DNA from: an uncultured Chloroflexota bacterium
Lineage (GTDB): Bacteria; Chloroflexota; Anaerolineae; Anaerolineales; Anaerolineaceae
Direction: 5' to 3'
Length of the DNA: 63,089 nt
Assembly (NCBI GenBank): GCA_902774215.1
Contig: CACYHU010000008.1
Location: forward strand, 1 to 63,089
Part shown: positions 37,864-47,791 of the stretch, one piece after another
Layout: every line of letters begins with the position of its first letter
Position numbering within the stretch: the stretch's first letter is position 1
Notes under the pieces: model-generated
The model's database searches: none
What the model was told of the DNA's origin: nothing
The model's input: the letters and a program-made list of their open reading frames with translations, nothing else
Made by a program: the position numbers and the translations under genes

Positions 37864-38157
37864 ATGACGATTGAGAAAAAGAAAAACGGCAGAAATACGG
37901 AACTGATCCTGAATGGCTGGATGGATACCCTGAACGCACCGCTTCTCGGGGAAGCGTTGGAGTCACTTGAGAGCGATACAGAACATCTGACACTGGATAT
38001 GACCGATATTGAATACTGTTCTTCCGCCGGGATCCGCCAGATCGTGGCGGCATACAAGCGGATGAAAGGAGCGCTGACGCTCCGAAATGTAAACGAGAAC
38101 ATCATGACCCTGCTGAATATGACAGGGCTCGGAACCCGGCTGCATATCGAGCCATGA
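37864..38157 (+). CDS. STAS-domain anti-anti-sigma factor (RsbV/SpoIIAA-like)
   Basis: 97-residue STAS protein. The first strands ('GRNTELILNGWMDTLNAP') and the phosphorylation loop are recognisable: 'LDMTDIEYCSSAGIRQIVAAY', where Ser in 'CSSAG' is the phospho-acceptor of the family. In a partner switch the unphosphorylated form would capture an anti-sigma kinase; here the neighbouring kinase gene is broken, so it may work with a kinase elsewhere or have another target. It lies 121 bases before the NRPS gene on the same strand and might share its transcription. Confidence 0.9.
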   Translation: MTIEKKKNGRNTELILNGWMDTLNAPLLGEALESLESDTEHLTLDMTDIEYCSSAGIRQIVAAYKRMKGALTLRNVNENIMTLLNMTGLGTRLHIEP

Positions 38158-38278
38158 TCTCAGCGTATCTTGATCGCAGCGAATATTTTTTTCTAATAAT
38201 TTTCAGTGTTCATGTCCTTGTCTTCTTGCTTTGACCGGCAGGGCTTGAACACTTTTTTTGAATCAGAGGAAGGAAAAA

Positions 38279-41200
38279 ATGCGGCTTTTCAGACGAATTC
38301 AGGAACATGTAATAAACTCCCCGGAAATGACTGTGCTTTCCGCACTGGGAGAAGATAAAGATATTTCCTTTCGGGAACTGGACCGGATCTCCGGAAAGGT
38401 TTGCCGATACCTTCACGATCATGGAATCGGGCGTGAAGATTTCGTCAACATACTGCTTCCCAGAGGCGTAGAGCCCTTTATCGCCATGCTCGGCGTATGG
38501 AAGGCAGGAGCGGCATTCGTCCTTCTGGAGAAAGGCTATCCTGCAGAACGTACCGCGTTTATTCAAAAAGACTGCGGGGCCAAACTGATTCTGGACCGTG
38601 CCGCATGGGAGGAAGTACTACAGTGTGAACCCCTTGACGGATTTGCGGAGGTGAACGAGCATGATGCCGCATTTGCGGTATATACTTCCGGAACCACCGG
38701 TACACCCAAAGGCGTGCTGCATGAATACGGGAATCTGGACATCATCATGCAAAGCCTGCGCTGCAATGAGAATCCTCTGGTGAACTCCGGCAACCATTTT
38801 GCCATGATTGCCCCATTGAATTTTGTCGCGGCGGTTCAGGCATATATCTGCGTTCTGGATATCGGCCTGAATATGAGCATTGTTCCCTACAGCATTGTAA
38901 AAAATCCGCCGGCGTTGGTACGGGCCTTTACAGAGGCCGGTGTAGATACCGTATTCTGCGCGCCATCAATCTATCGTCTGTTCCGGAAAATTCCTGTACT
39001 GAAGATATTCTTTGTAGGATCGGAACCGGCTAACGGGATATGGTCTGATGATCCGGAAATAAAAGTCATCAACAGTTACAATATGAGCGAGACCGCGTTC
39101 AGCGTTGCAATCGGTTTTCTGGATAAGCCCAATGAGATAGCGCCTGTAGGCAAACCGCTCACAGAAATGAAAATAACAATTCGGGATGAAGAGGGAAATC
39201 CCGTGCCTGAAGGTGAGGCTGGAGAGCTCTGTGTTGAGGATCCTTTTGTCCGCTGCTATATCAATCATCCGGAGCAGACCGCAAAGGCTTTCGAGAACGG
39301 GGAGTTCCATACCCGGGACCTGGCCAGGAAGCTGCCGGACGGGCAGTATGAGGTCATCGGACGCATTGATGACATGATAAAGATCAGCGGCAACCGCGTT
39401 GAGCCCGCGGAGATCGAAGCTGCAGTCAGGCGCGTATCCGGCCTGGAGCAGGTCGTAGCCCGCAGCTTTGGAGAGGGAGAGGATACCGCCATCTGCCTCT
39501 ATTACGCGGATCCTGTTGAATTGAATTTGGAAGAAATACGGGAGAAACTGGGAACCATTCTCCCGTATTACATGATTCCCTCGCATTTTATTCACCTGGA
39601 CGAGCTGCCGCGCACCGCGACGGGAAAGATCAGCCGCCGTCTGCTGCCGAAGCCGGTGGAAGAACAGACAGCATATGCTGCCCCCGAAAACGATACCGAG
39701 CGTGCGCTTTGTGACGCGATGGCGTCGGTGCTGGAACTGGACCGTTTCAGCGCGGAGGACGATTTCTATCGCATGGGAGGGAGTTCCATCTCCTCTATGG
39801 AGGTTCTGAGCGCATGCAGCCTTCCGGGGCTGACCATCAACCAGATCTTCCGCGGACGTACGCCGAGAAAGATCGCTCAGTACTATCTCGGGGAAACAGC
39901 GGATACCGGTTCATTGACAGGGAACGCGGAAAATCTCACCCGTCCCTGCCCGCTGTCCCAGGCTCAGCTCGGCATCTTCCTGGAATGCGTAAAGCACGAA
40001 GGGAAAGCTGTATACAACAACCCGATGCTTATCAGGCTTTCGGATGATGCAGATCCGGACAAAATGGCAGATGCGCTCGATCGAACAATGCGGGCCCACC
40101 CGGGTCTGTTTGCAGAGATCATATCGGATGAAGAAGGCCTGCCGGCCATGCGGTATCAGCCGGCTTATGCCGAACAGGAGATCTGTATCCGCGAACGAAT
40201 GAGCGAACCGGAACTCCGGCAGAAAAAAGCTTCTCTGGTACAGCCCTTTGATATCATGCATGAACGTCTTTTCCGAATCAGACTGATCGAAACAGAAGCG
40301 GCGAAATATCTGTTTTTGGATTTCCATCACATTATTTTTGACGGCACCTCCATGCAGATCCTTATCGCAGACCTGGAAAAAACGCTGAACGGAGAAACCA
40401 TCGTTCCGGAAAGCTGGACCGCCTATGACGCGGCAATCGCCGAACAGAACGCAAGGCAGAGTGACGCCCGGAAGCGTGCAAGAGAATGGTATCTGGGACA
40501 GTTTGGCAGCCTGGATCCGGGAGTGCTCCCGTCAGGTGACCGAAACGGTCCTCTGACAGCGTTTGGGGATCAGAGATTTACGCTTGATCTCTCTGCGGAA
40601 GAGCTCAAGGCTTTCTGTGAGAAAAACGGGACTTCCGAAAACATCCTTACCCTCGCCGCCTTCGGATATCTGCTTTCTTCCTATACCCTGACGAAGGATA
40701 CACTCTTTTCAACGGTCTATAACGGACGCCGCGACCCCCGCACAGGGAGGACGGTTTCCATGTTCGTGACCACACTTCCTGTCCTTTGCCGAATTAAGGA
40801 AGATATACGCATTACAGATTATATTGCGGAGCTGAAGGAACAACTTCTCGGATGCATGGCAAATGATATCTATTCCTTTGCGGACCTTGTGTCTGAGACC
40901 GCCGTGAGAAGCGATGTACAGTTCGTCTGGCAGACGGACCTCCTGACGCTCCCGAAGGGAAGCGGACTTCAGCTGACCCGCGAGGAACTGCCGTTTATAG
41001 CGACGGGCGAAGCGATCTCTGCCGAACTGTATTCCTCAGATGACCGGCTCATTTTCCACATACAGTATCAGGCGAACCGGTACAGCGAGGCGTATATCGC
41101 GCGGTTTGTCCAGTGTTACAACCAGGTCCTGAAGGATATGATCACGCAGGACAAACTTTCGGACGTCCGCCTGCTCAGCAATGCCGAACAGCAGAAAGTC

Positions 41201-44200
41201 ATTGAACTTTCAACAGGGGCTGAGCTTCCCTATGATACGGACAAAACCTGGCTTGACCTGTTCCTCAGCCGCGCGGAAAAGACACCGGACAAAACAGCTG
41301 TCAAAGATCACAGCGGAAGCTATACATACGCACAGCTGAATACTGCTTCCGACAGTATTGCAGCTTTCCTGATCTCAAACAGCGTAGAAGAGAACAACTT
41401 TGTCGCCGTCAAAACAGGGCGCGTAAAGGAGTTCGCCGCGGCGGTGCTCGGCATCCATAAGGCAGGCGCGGCCTATATTCCGATCGATCCGGACTATCCG
41501 GAGGAACGGATTTCCTACATGCTGCAGGACTCGGAAGCGAAAATCGTGCTGACAGAAGAAACGATCCTCCGCGCAATTAAGGAATACCGGGATGCGGAAC
41601 CTGTGAACCGGGCCGCACCCGCGCTTCGGGCTTATATGATCTATACGTCCGGTTCTACCGGAAAACCGAAGGGCGTTGTGCAGACTCACCGTTCGCTCCG
41701 CGCATTTACCGCCTGGCGTATCCATGATCTTGCGATCGGCACAAATAGTGTCCATGCCGTGCACGCAAGCTTTGCCTTTGACGCTTCTCTGGATGACCTG
41801 ATCTGTCCGCTGGCCGCCGGAGGGGAGATCCATATCCTTTCGAATGAACTGCGTATGGATATGGCAGGGATGAAGGATTACTTCCGCCGGCACCACGTCA
41901 CCGCACTCACCATGTCCACCCAGATCGGTATGGCAATGGTGAACCAGTACCCGGATATGGAGCTGCGGTTTATCATGATGGGCGGGGAAAAGATGCTGCC
42001 AACCAAAAAGACAGGGATCAAACTCATCAACGGTTACGGCCCGACCGAGTTCACGGTCTGCTCTTCCTATCACATTGTAGACCAAAAGAAGGATACGGAG
42101 ATCCCCATCGGCCGGCCTGTGCCGAACACCCGGTCATTCATCTGCGATGCCGCCGGGAAGCTGCTGCCTCAGGGCGCGGCGGGCGAACTGTGCCTTGCCG
42201 GTCCACAGATCGCGGAAGGTTACTGGAAGAAAAAGGATCTTACAGATAAGGCGTTCGTCCCCTGCCCCTTCTTTGACGGACAGGAAGCCAGGATGTACCG
42301 CACAGGCGATCTGGCAAGGTATAACGAGGACGGGGAACTGGAATTCCTCGGACGCATCGATTCGCAGGTGAAGCTCAGGGGTTTCCGGATAGAGCCGGGG
42401 GAGATCGAAACAGCAGCCAGCCTGTATGAGGGGATCACGCTTGCTGTCGCAGAGGTATGCGGAGATCAGCTGGTGCTTTTCTATACATCTGACAGGACGA
42501 TCGATCGGAACGCCCTGCGCAGCCGGCTCGCGGAAAGTCTGACAGAATACATGATCCCATCGGCATTCGTTCAGCTGGAAGAAATGCCGATGACGCCAAA
42601 CGGCAAGATCGACCGCAAAGCCTTGCGGGGGATGTCCACCGTTTCGGATGAGGCAATGGTCCTCCCTGAAAATGAGATGGAGCGGAAAGTCAGCGACCTG
42701 GTCACAGATGTTCTTTCCGGCAGACAGATCAGCGTTATTTCCGAACTACAGAGAGAGGGGCTGTCATCCATAGCCGCCATGCGCCTTACTGCGCTTATCG
42801 CAAAGGAATTCCGGAAAAACATCCGGCTTTCTGATCTGAAGGAACACGGGACGATTCGCAGGCTGGCTGAATATCTGGCCGCCGAAGAAGAAGAGGAGCA
42901 GTTCGATCTCAGAGAAAGTTATCCCCTTTCCTCTGTTCAGCAGGGAGTTTATGTAGAGAGCCTGGTAAACCCGGACACGACGATCTATAATGTTCCTTCA
43001 CTTTTCAGGCTGGACAATGACGTGGATATTGACAGGCTGAAAGAAGCCCTTGAAAAAACCGTGAATGCGCACCCTTACCTGAAGATGCGGCTTGCGCTGG
43101 GGGAAAACGGCCGGGTGACCGCTGTCAGGAGGGATGGAGATCCAGTCATGATAACAGAAAAGGCATTCAGTGATCTGCCGCAGGGCTTCCCGGACCTGGT
43201 TTATCCTTACAAGCTTCCGGAAGACAGCCTTTTTCGCCTGAAGATCATTCATGATGAGGATGCGCACTATCTTTTCATAGACGGTCATCATCTGGTACTC
43301 GACGGGGAATCTCTGCATATATTTTTGCAGGATCTTGTAAAAGCCTGCGAGGGGAATGTGCCCATAAAAGAGAGTTATACAGGCTTTGAAGCCGCCCTTT
43401 CGGAGGAAAAGCTCCGTCAGAGCGGACACTATAATGAAGCGAAGGCTTATTACGCCGGGCTTCTCTCCGGTGTCGACACGGAATGCCTTCCGGTATATGA
43501 CCGGGATACGGGAACCCCTGAGATCGGGAACCTGAGCATTGACACAACCGCAGAAAAAGCACACATTTCCGGGCTTGTGAAAGAAAGCGGCGTAACCCTG
43601 AACGCGTTCTGGAATGCGGCTTTCGGCCTTGCGTTATCCAGATTCCTTTACCGGGATGACTGTGTCTACACCACCGTTTACAATGGCAGAAATGACCCGA
43701 GACTGCAGAACAGCGTCGGGATGTTTGTTCACACATTGCCGGTTGTGTGCAGCATGGACTATAAGGAATCCGGCATGGCATTTGCCGGCCGCATCGGACA
43801 GCAGCTCATCGACAGCATGTCGAATGATATCTATTCCTTTGCCGAAATCAGCAGAGAGTTTGATGTGAAAGCGGACATATTTTTCATCTATCAGGGTCTC
43901 ATGGCCCCCGCGGATGTTACGATCGGCGGAAAAAAGGCCCGGCCCGTACCGCTTTCGCTGGATACACTCAAGGCTCCTTTACAGATCAACGTGTATGAAA
44001 CAGAAAACGGCTTCCGCATCTGCTGCGAGTATGATTCACAGCATTATGAAGAGTGGAGCATCAGGGCGCTCCTGAAAGGAACAGCAATTGCCTTTGAGAA
44101 TCTGATTTCAGATCGTAAAGTCGGTGAGATTTCGCTCATCAGTCCGGAAGAAAGGCAGATGCTGACCGCCGTTAATGCTTCGGAAAAACCGGTGGAAAAA

Positions 44201-47122
44201 ACGGATATTGTTACGCTCTTCAAAAGAGCGGCAAAGAAAGATCCTCAGAAACGCGCGGTCATTTTTGAAAATAAAACACTCACTTATCAGGAACTCGACA
44301 CCCTGTCCGACCGTGTCGCGGCGTATATGCAGGAAAAGGGAATCGGAGCAGGCGACGTCATTGCCATCCTTATCCAGAGAAGTGAGTATATGCCCGTCAC
44401 AGCCCTCGGCGCGCTGAAAACCGGAGCAGCCTACCAGCCGCTGGATCCCGGATATCCGCCTGAACGGCTGAAGATGATGGTAGAGGATTCCGGTGCAAAA
44501 GCCCTGATCGAAGATGAGGGTCTGAAAGATCTGCTGCCCGATTATGCCGGAGAAGTACTGTATACCCGTGAAATCATAAATCTGCCTGAGAGCAAACCGG
44601 CGCCGGTCCCGCTTTCACCGGAGACGCTGTTCATCCTGCTGTATACATCCGGAACGACAGGCGTCCCGAAGGGTGTGATGCTGACGCACGGGAATCTGGT
44701 GAATTTTTGTCAGTGGTACAGGAATTTTTACGAGTTTACTGAAAATTCGACCCATTCCGCGTATGCGAGCTTTGGCTTTGACATGTGCATGGAAGATCTG
44801 TATCCCGCTCTGACTACAGGTGCTTCCGTCTGTATCGTTCCCGAAGATATGCGGCTGAACCTTCCGGCGCTGAATGATTATTTTGAAAAGAACCGGGTGA
44901 CCCATGTCAGCATGACGACCCAGATGGCCCGTATGTTTGCGATAAACATGCCGGGGACCAAAGTGAAGCATATTATGGGCGGCGGCGAAAAACTGGTTCC
45001 TTTTAAACCGGAGGGGAATTTCAGGTTCTACAATGGCTACGGCCCTACCGAATGCACTATGGCATCTGCGATCTTTCCGGTGAAAGAAAAAACCTACCGT
45101 GTACCGATCGGATGGCCGCCGGACAATTACAAAATCTATGTTACAGGTAAAGACGGTTCCGAGCTTCCGGCGGGCGCTGTCGGTGAACTTTGGATCGCAG
45201 GCTTCGGTGTAAGCAGGGGATATCTGAATAAACCCGAACAGACAGAAAAAGCGTTTCTGCGGAATCCCTTCTGCGATGTACCAGGCTTTGACCGTGTATA
45301 CCGTACCGGCGATATTGTGCGCAGATTGCCGGACGGAAAGATCGACTTCATCGGCAGAAAAGACGGACAGGTGAAGATTCGCGGCTTCCGGATCGAACTC
45401 AGCGAAGTGGAAGGCGTCATCAGGAATTACAGCGGGATCAGGGATGCCACTGTCCAGGCCTTTGATGACCCGTCCGGAAACGGCAAGTATATCGCGGCCT
45501 ATGTAACAGCGGATGAACCGGTGGATTTTTCAGCGCTTTCGGACTATATCAAGAGCAAAAAACCTTCATATATGGTTCCTGCCGTATTCATGCAGTTGGA
45601 TGAGATCCCGCTGACCCGGAACCAGAAGGTGAACAAAAAGCTGCTTCCGCTCCCGGTAAGGCAGGATGAGCATAAAGGTTACGAAGAACCTGCCACCCCG
45701 CTTGAGAAAGAGATCAGCGGGGAGTTTGCAAAGATTCTGGGAATGGATCATGTGGGGGTGAATGACAGCTTCTTTGACCTCGGAGGCACCTCCATAACCG
45801 CTGCGAACGTGCTCACTTTTGCCATCAGCAGGGGCTATCGGATCGTATACAAGGATGTCTTTGACAACCCGACGCCAAGGAAGCTTGCCCGCATTATTGC
45901 CGGGCAGAGCAGATCTGAAAAGACAAAACAGACGGCTGATTATGACTACGGCAGCATTGACAGGCTCCTTGCATATAATTCCATGGAACACGTGGACGAG
46001 ATCGTTTCGGAACCCGCGGGAAATGTAATACTCACCGGGGCAACCGGTTTTCTGGGCATTCACGTTCTTGCGGCGCTTCTTGAAAAAACAGAGGGAAAAA
46101 TCTACTGCCTGCTGCGGGGCGAACAGACTGGCAGCGGAGAAAACCGGCTGAAGAATCTCCTCATGTATTATTTCGGAAAACCCTTTTCAGATCTGTTCGG
46201 CACCCGTATCTTCTGTGTTTACGGAGATATTACCGACAGAGAATCTCTGCTTGCGTTCAATGACGTGAAGGCGGATATGATCATAAACTGTGCCGCCTGT
46301 GTGAAGCATTTTGTAAAGGATGATCTGCTGGATCGGGTCAATTACCACGGTGTGGAAAATCTGATTGAGGTATGCCTGAAAAACAACATGAAGCTCGTCC
46401 ACATCTCCACGCTGTCCGTCGGCGGCAGTATGCCGGAGAGCCGGGCCGGCATGATTTATGAAAACATGCTTTACATTGGTCAGCATCTGGACAACGATTA
46501 TATCCGCACCAAATTCCTGGCTGAGCGGGCTATCCTTGCTGCCAGGGTGGAGAAAAACCTGAACGCGGTGATTCTCCGTGCCGGCAACCTGATGGGGCGT
46601 TACACGGACGGTGAGTTCCAGATCAACCTCAGAACCAATGCCTTCATACGGTCTCTCCGGGCATTCAGGCAGCTTGGCGCCTGCCCGATCACAGCCCTGG
46701 AGCAGCTCATTGAGTTTTCCCCTATCGACGCGACAGCCAATGCGGTCCTGAAACTCGCGGGGGTTGACAGGAAATTCAGCGTCTTTCATATTAACAACAG
46801 CCATTTTGTATCCATGGCGGACGTTGTGTTTGCCATGAAGCGGTACCGCTTCGCCATACAGATCGTGCCCCGGGCGGAGTTTGACCGGATCATGCAGGCG
46901 GCTGCGAAAGACGAGGCCGAAAGTGAGACAGTCATGTCGCTGCTGGCATATGAAACCGGGGGAAATGAAAAGCTTGCGGCCGTAATCAGCAATAACCGCT
47001 TTACCACCAATGCCCTTTACCATCTGAATTACAAGTGGCCCATCATTGACGACGCGTATTTGGAGAAGCTGATTGCCGGTATTGATGAGCTGAGCTTTTT
47101 TGATGATCTGCAGGAACCATAG
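38279..47122 (+). CDS. Trimodular nonribosomal peptide synthetase with terminal reductase (A-PCP-C-A-PCP-C-A-PCP-R)
   Basis: 2947 residues. Approximate domains: A1 1-455, PCP1 465-535, C1 550-975, A2 985-1445, PCP2 1460-1530, C2 1545-1965, A3 1975-2445, PCP3 2465-2535, thioester reductase 2580-2947. Visible motifs: 'YTSGTTGTPKG' (A1), 'GGSS' (PCP1), 'HHIIFDG' (C1), 'YTSGSTGKPKG' (A2), 'GLSSI' (PCP2), 'HHLVLDG' (C2), 'YTSGTTGVPKG' (A3), 'LGGTS' (PCP3), 'TGATGFLG' and 'YIRTK' (reductase). A2 and A3 keep the Asp that binds the amino group (FDAS, FDMC); A1 has Val there. With no thioesterase and a reductase at the end, release as an aldehyde or alcohol is expected. The ATG at 38279 follows AGAGGAAGG. 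No phosphopantetheinyl transferase is in the window. Confidence 0.95.
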   Translation: MRLFRRIQEHVINSPEMTVLSALGEDKDISFRELDRISGKVCRYLHDHGIGREDFVNILLPRGVEPFIAMLGVWKAGAAFVLLEKGYPAERTAFIQKDCGAKLILDRAAWEEVLQCEPLDGFAEVNEHDAAFAVYTSGTTGTPKGVLHEYGNLDIIMQSLRCNENPLVNSGNHFAMIAPLNFVAAVQAYICVLDIGLNMSIVPYSIVKNPPALVRAFTEAGVDTVFCAPSIYRLFRKIPVLKIFFVGSEPANGIWSDDPEIKVINSYNMSETAFSVAIGFLDKPNEIAPVGKPLTEMKITIRDEEGNPVPEGEAGELCVEDPFVRCYINHPEQTAKAFENGEFHTRDLARKLPDGQYEVIGRIDDMIKISGNRVEPAEIEAAVRRVSGLEQVVARSFGEGEDTAICLYYADPVELNLEEIREKLGTILPYYMIPSHFIHLDELPRTATGKISRRLLPKPVEEQTAYAAPENDTERALCDAMASVLELDRFSAEDDFYRMGGSSISSMEVLSACSLPGLTINQIFRGRTPRKIAQYYLGETADTGSLTGNAENLTRPCPLSQAQLGIFLECVKHEGKAVYNNPMLIRLSDDADPDKMADALDRTMRAHPGLFAEIISDEEGLPAMRYQPAYAEQEICIRERMSEPELRQKKASLVQPFDIMHERLFRIRLIETEAAKYLFLDFHHIIFDGTSMQILIADLEKTLNGETIVPESWTAYDAAIAEQNARQSDARKRAREWYLGQFGSLDPGVLPSGDRNGPLTAFGDQRFTLDLSAEELKAFCEKNGTSENILTLAAFGYLLSSYTLTKDTLFSTVYNGRRDPRTGRTVSMFVTTLPVLCRIKEDIRITDYIAELKEQLLGCMANDIYSFADLVSETAVRSDVQFVWQTDLLTLPKGSGLQLTREELPFIATGEAISAELYSSDDRLIFHIQYQANRYSEAYIARFVQCYNQVLKDMITQDKLSDVRLLSNAEQQKVIELSTGAELPYDTDKTWLDLFLSRAEKTPDKTAVKDHSGSYTYAQLNTASDSIAAFLISNSVEENNFVAVKTGRVKEFAAAVLGIHKAGAAYIPIDPDYPEERISYMLQDSEAKIVLTEETILRAIKEYRDAEPVNRAAPALRAYMIYTSGSTGKPKGVVQTHRSLRAFTAWRIHDLAIGTNSVHAVHASFAFDASLDDLICPLAAGGEIHILSNELRMDMAGMKDYFRRHHVTALTMSTQIGMAMVNQYPDMELRFIMMGGEKMLPTKKTGIKLINGYGPTEFTVCSSYHIVDQKKDTEIPIGRPVPNTRSFICDAAGKLLPQGAAGELCLAGPQIAEGYWKKKDLTDKAFVPCPFFDGQEARMYRTGDLARYNEDGELEFLGRIDSQVKLRGFRIEPGEIETAASLYEGITLAVAEVCGDQLVLFYTSDRTIDRNALRSRLAESLTEYMIPSAFVQLEEMPMTPNGKIDRKALRGMSTVSDEAMVLPENEMERKVSDLVTDVLSGRQISVISELQREGLSSIAAMRLTALIAKEFRKNIRLSDLKEHGTIRRLAEYLAAEEEEEQFDLRESYPLSSVQQGVYVESLVNPDTTIYNVPSLFRLDNDVDIDRLKEALEKTVNAHPYLKMRLALGENGRVTAVRRDGDPVMITEKAFSDLPQGFPDLVYPYKLPEDSLFRLKIIHDEDAHYLFIDGHHLVLDGESLHIFLQDLVKACEGNVPIKESYTGFEAALSEEKLRQSGHYNEAKAYYAGLLSGVDTECLPVYDRDTGTPEIGNLSIDTTAEKAHISGLVKESGVTLNAFWNAAFGLALSRFLYRDDCVYTTVYNGRNDPRLQNSVGMFVHTLPVVCSMDYKESGMAFAGRIGQQLIDSMSNDIYSFAEISREFDVKADIFFIYQGLMAPADVTIGGKKARPVPLSLDTLKAPLQINVYETENGFRICCEYDSQHYEEWSIRALLKGTAIAFENLISDRKVGEISLISPEERQMLTAVNASEKPVEKTDIVTLFKRAAKKDPQKRAVIFENKTLTYQELDTLSDRVAAYMQEKGIGAGDVIAILIQRSEYMPVTALGALKTGAAYQPLDPGYPPERLKMMVEDSGAKALIEDEGLKDLLPDYAGEVLYTREIINLPESKPAPVPLSPETLFILLYTSGTTGVPKGVMLTHGNLVNFCQWYRNFYEFTENSTHSAYASFGFDMCMEDLYPALTTGASVCIVPEDMRLNLPALNDYFEKNRVTHVSMTTQMARMFAINMPGTKVKHIMGGGEKLVPFKPEGNFRFYNGYGPTECTMASAIFPVKEKTYRVPIGWPPDNYKIYVTGKDGSELPAGAVGELWIAGFGVSRGYLNKPEQTEKAFLRNPFCDVPGFDRVYRTGDIVRRLPDGKIDFIGRKDGQVKIRGFRIELSEVEGVIRNYSGIRDATVQAFDDPSGNGKYIAAYVTADEPVDFSALSDYIKSKKPSYMVPAVFMQLDEIPLTRNQKVNKKLLPLPVRQDEHKGYEEPATPLEKEISGEFAKILGMDHVGVNDSFFDLGGTSITAANVLTFAISRGYRIVYKDVFDNPTPRKLARIIAGQSRSEKTKQTADYDYGSIDRLLAYNSMEHVDEIVSEPAGNVILTGATGFLGIHVLAALLEKTEGKIYCLLRGEQTGSGENRLKNLLMYYFGKPFSDLFGTRIFCVYGDITDRESLLAFNDVKADMIINCAACVKHFVKDDLLDRVNYHGVENLIEVCLKNNMKLVHISTLSVGGSMPESRAGMIYENMLYIGQHLDNDYIRTKFLAERAILAARVEKNLNAVILRAGNLMGRYTDGEFQINLRTNAFIRSLRAFRQLGACPITALEQLIEFSPIDATANAVLKLAGVDRKFSVFHINNSHFVSMADVVFAMKRYRFAIQIVPRAEFDRIMQAAAKDEAESETVMSLLAYETGGNEKLAAVISNNRFTTNALYHLNYKWPIIDDAYLEKLIAGIDELSFFDDLQEP

Positions 47123-47175
47123 CGATCCCGTATCTGTTCTGTAGAAGAAGGATAACATACTCCGGATAATATAAT

Positions 47176-47263
47176 GCAGCCTCCATTTGCGGAGATGTGG
47201 ATTTAAAGGAAAATGAAAAGTATTTCAACTCACCGAAATTTCCGCATGCAAACAGGAGGCTGC
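47176..47263. repeat. 88-bp inverted-repeat element between the NRPS and merR genes
   Basis: Perfect 9-bp terminal inverted repeats GCAGCCTCC / GGAGGCTGC, continued inward by an imperfect TTTGCGGA / TCCGCATGCAAA pairing. It lies between the convergent NRPS and merR genes. It could be a MITE-like sequence or simply a folded transcript end; only one copy is present here. Confidence 0.5.
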
Positions 47264-47289
47264 TTATGGCAGTTCAAATTGTTTAGAAA

Positions 47290-47727
47290 TCAATCATGTG
47301 CACTGTCATATAATTTTTGAATCTCGGGAGGAAGTTTGTCGGGAAGCATTGACAGGATCCGTTCTTCATTTCCGTCCTGAATGGCTGTTTCATAATACCA
47401 GCATTTGTATTTCAGCATATCCATTGTTTTTTGAAGATTGTCCATCTCCTCCGCAACTTTTTTCAGCCGCGTTTCAAACAACTCTTTGCGCTGCTGATAG
47501 GTGGCGCTTCCTTCGGTAGACCATTCCATAAATTGTTTGATCTCACGAATTTCAAGGCCGGAATTCTTCAGACACTCAATTACCCGCAATGCTTCAATTT
47601 CCCTGTTGCTGAATTTCCGGATCCCGGATTTCCGCTCTATGCCGGGAAACAGGCCTTCCTTGTCATAATAACGCAGCGTGGAAGCAGGAATGCTGAACAT
47701 TTCGGAAACCTGACCAATTGTATACAT
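47290..47727 (-). CDS. MerR-family transcriptional regulator
   Basis: 145-residue MerR protein. The winged helix is 'YTIGQVSEMFSIPASTLRYYDKEGLFP' with 'FSNREIEALRVIECLKNSGL' after it, followed by a long dimerisation helix (about 75-115). There are no metal-binding cysteine clusters, so an organic, electrophilic or oxidative signal is more likely than a metal. The ATG at 47727 follows AGGGA; the in-frame ATG at 47742 has no site. It is divergent from the hydrolase/aldo-keto reductase pair, whose promoter has the stretched spacing that MerR proteins untwist. Confidence 0.9.
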   Translation of the reverse strand: MYTIGQVSEMFSIPASTLRYYDKEGLFPGIERKSGIRKFSNREIEALRVIECLKNSGLEIREIKQFMEWSTEGSATYQQRKELFETRLKKVAEEMDNLQKTMDMLKYKCWYYETAIQDGNEERILSMLPDKLPPEIQKLYDSAHD

Positions 47728-47760
47728 AAAATTATCCCTCATATTTGTAATAAATAATGC

Positions 47761-47791
47761 TTGACTTAAAGCTAACTTTAAGTATTACAAT
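47761..47791 (+). promoter_or_regulatory. MerR-type promoter with 19-bp spacer and perfect operator dyad
   Basis: TTGACT (-35) at 47761-47766 and TACAAT (-10) at 47786-47791 are exactly 19 bp apart instead of 17. The spacer region carries the perfect dyad ACTTAAAG / CTTTAAGT (47764-47771, 47776-47783). That geometry is the signature of MerR-activated promoters and points rightward to the hydrolase and reductase genes. Confidence 0.88.
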
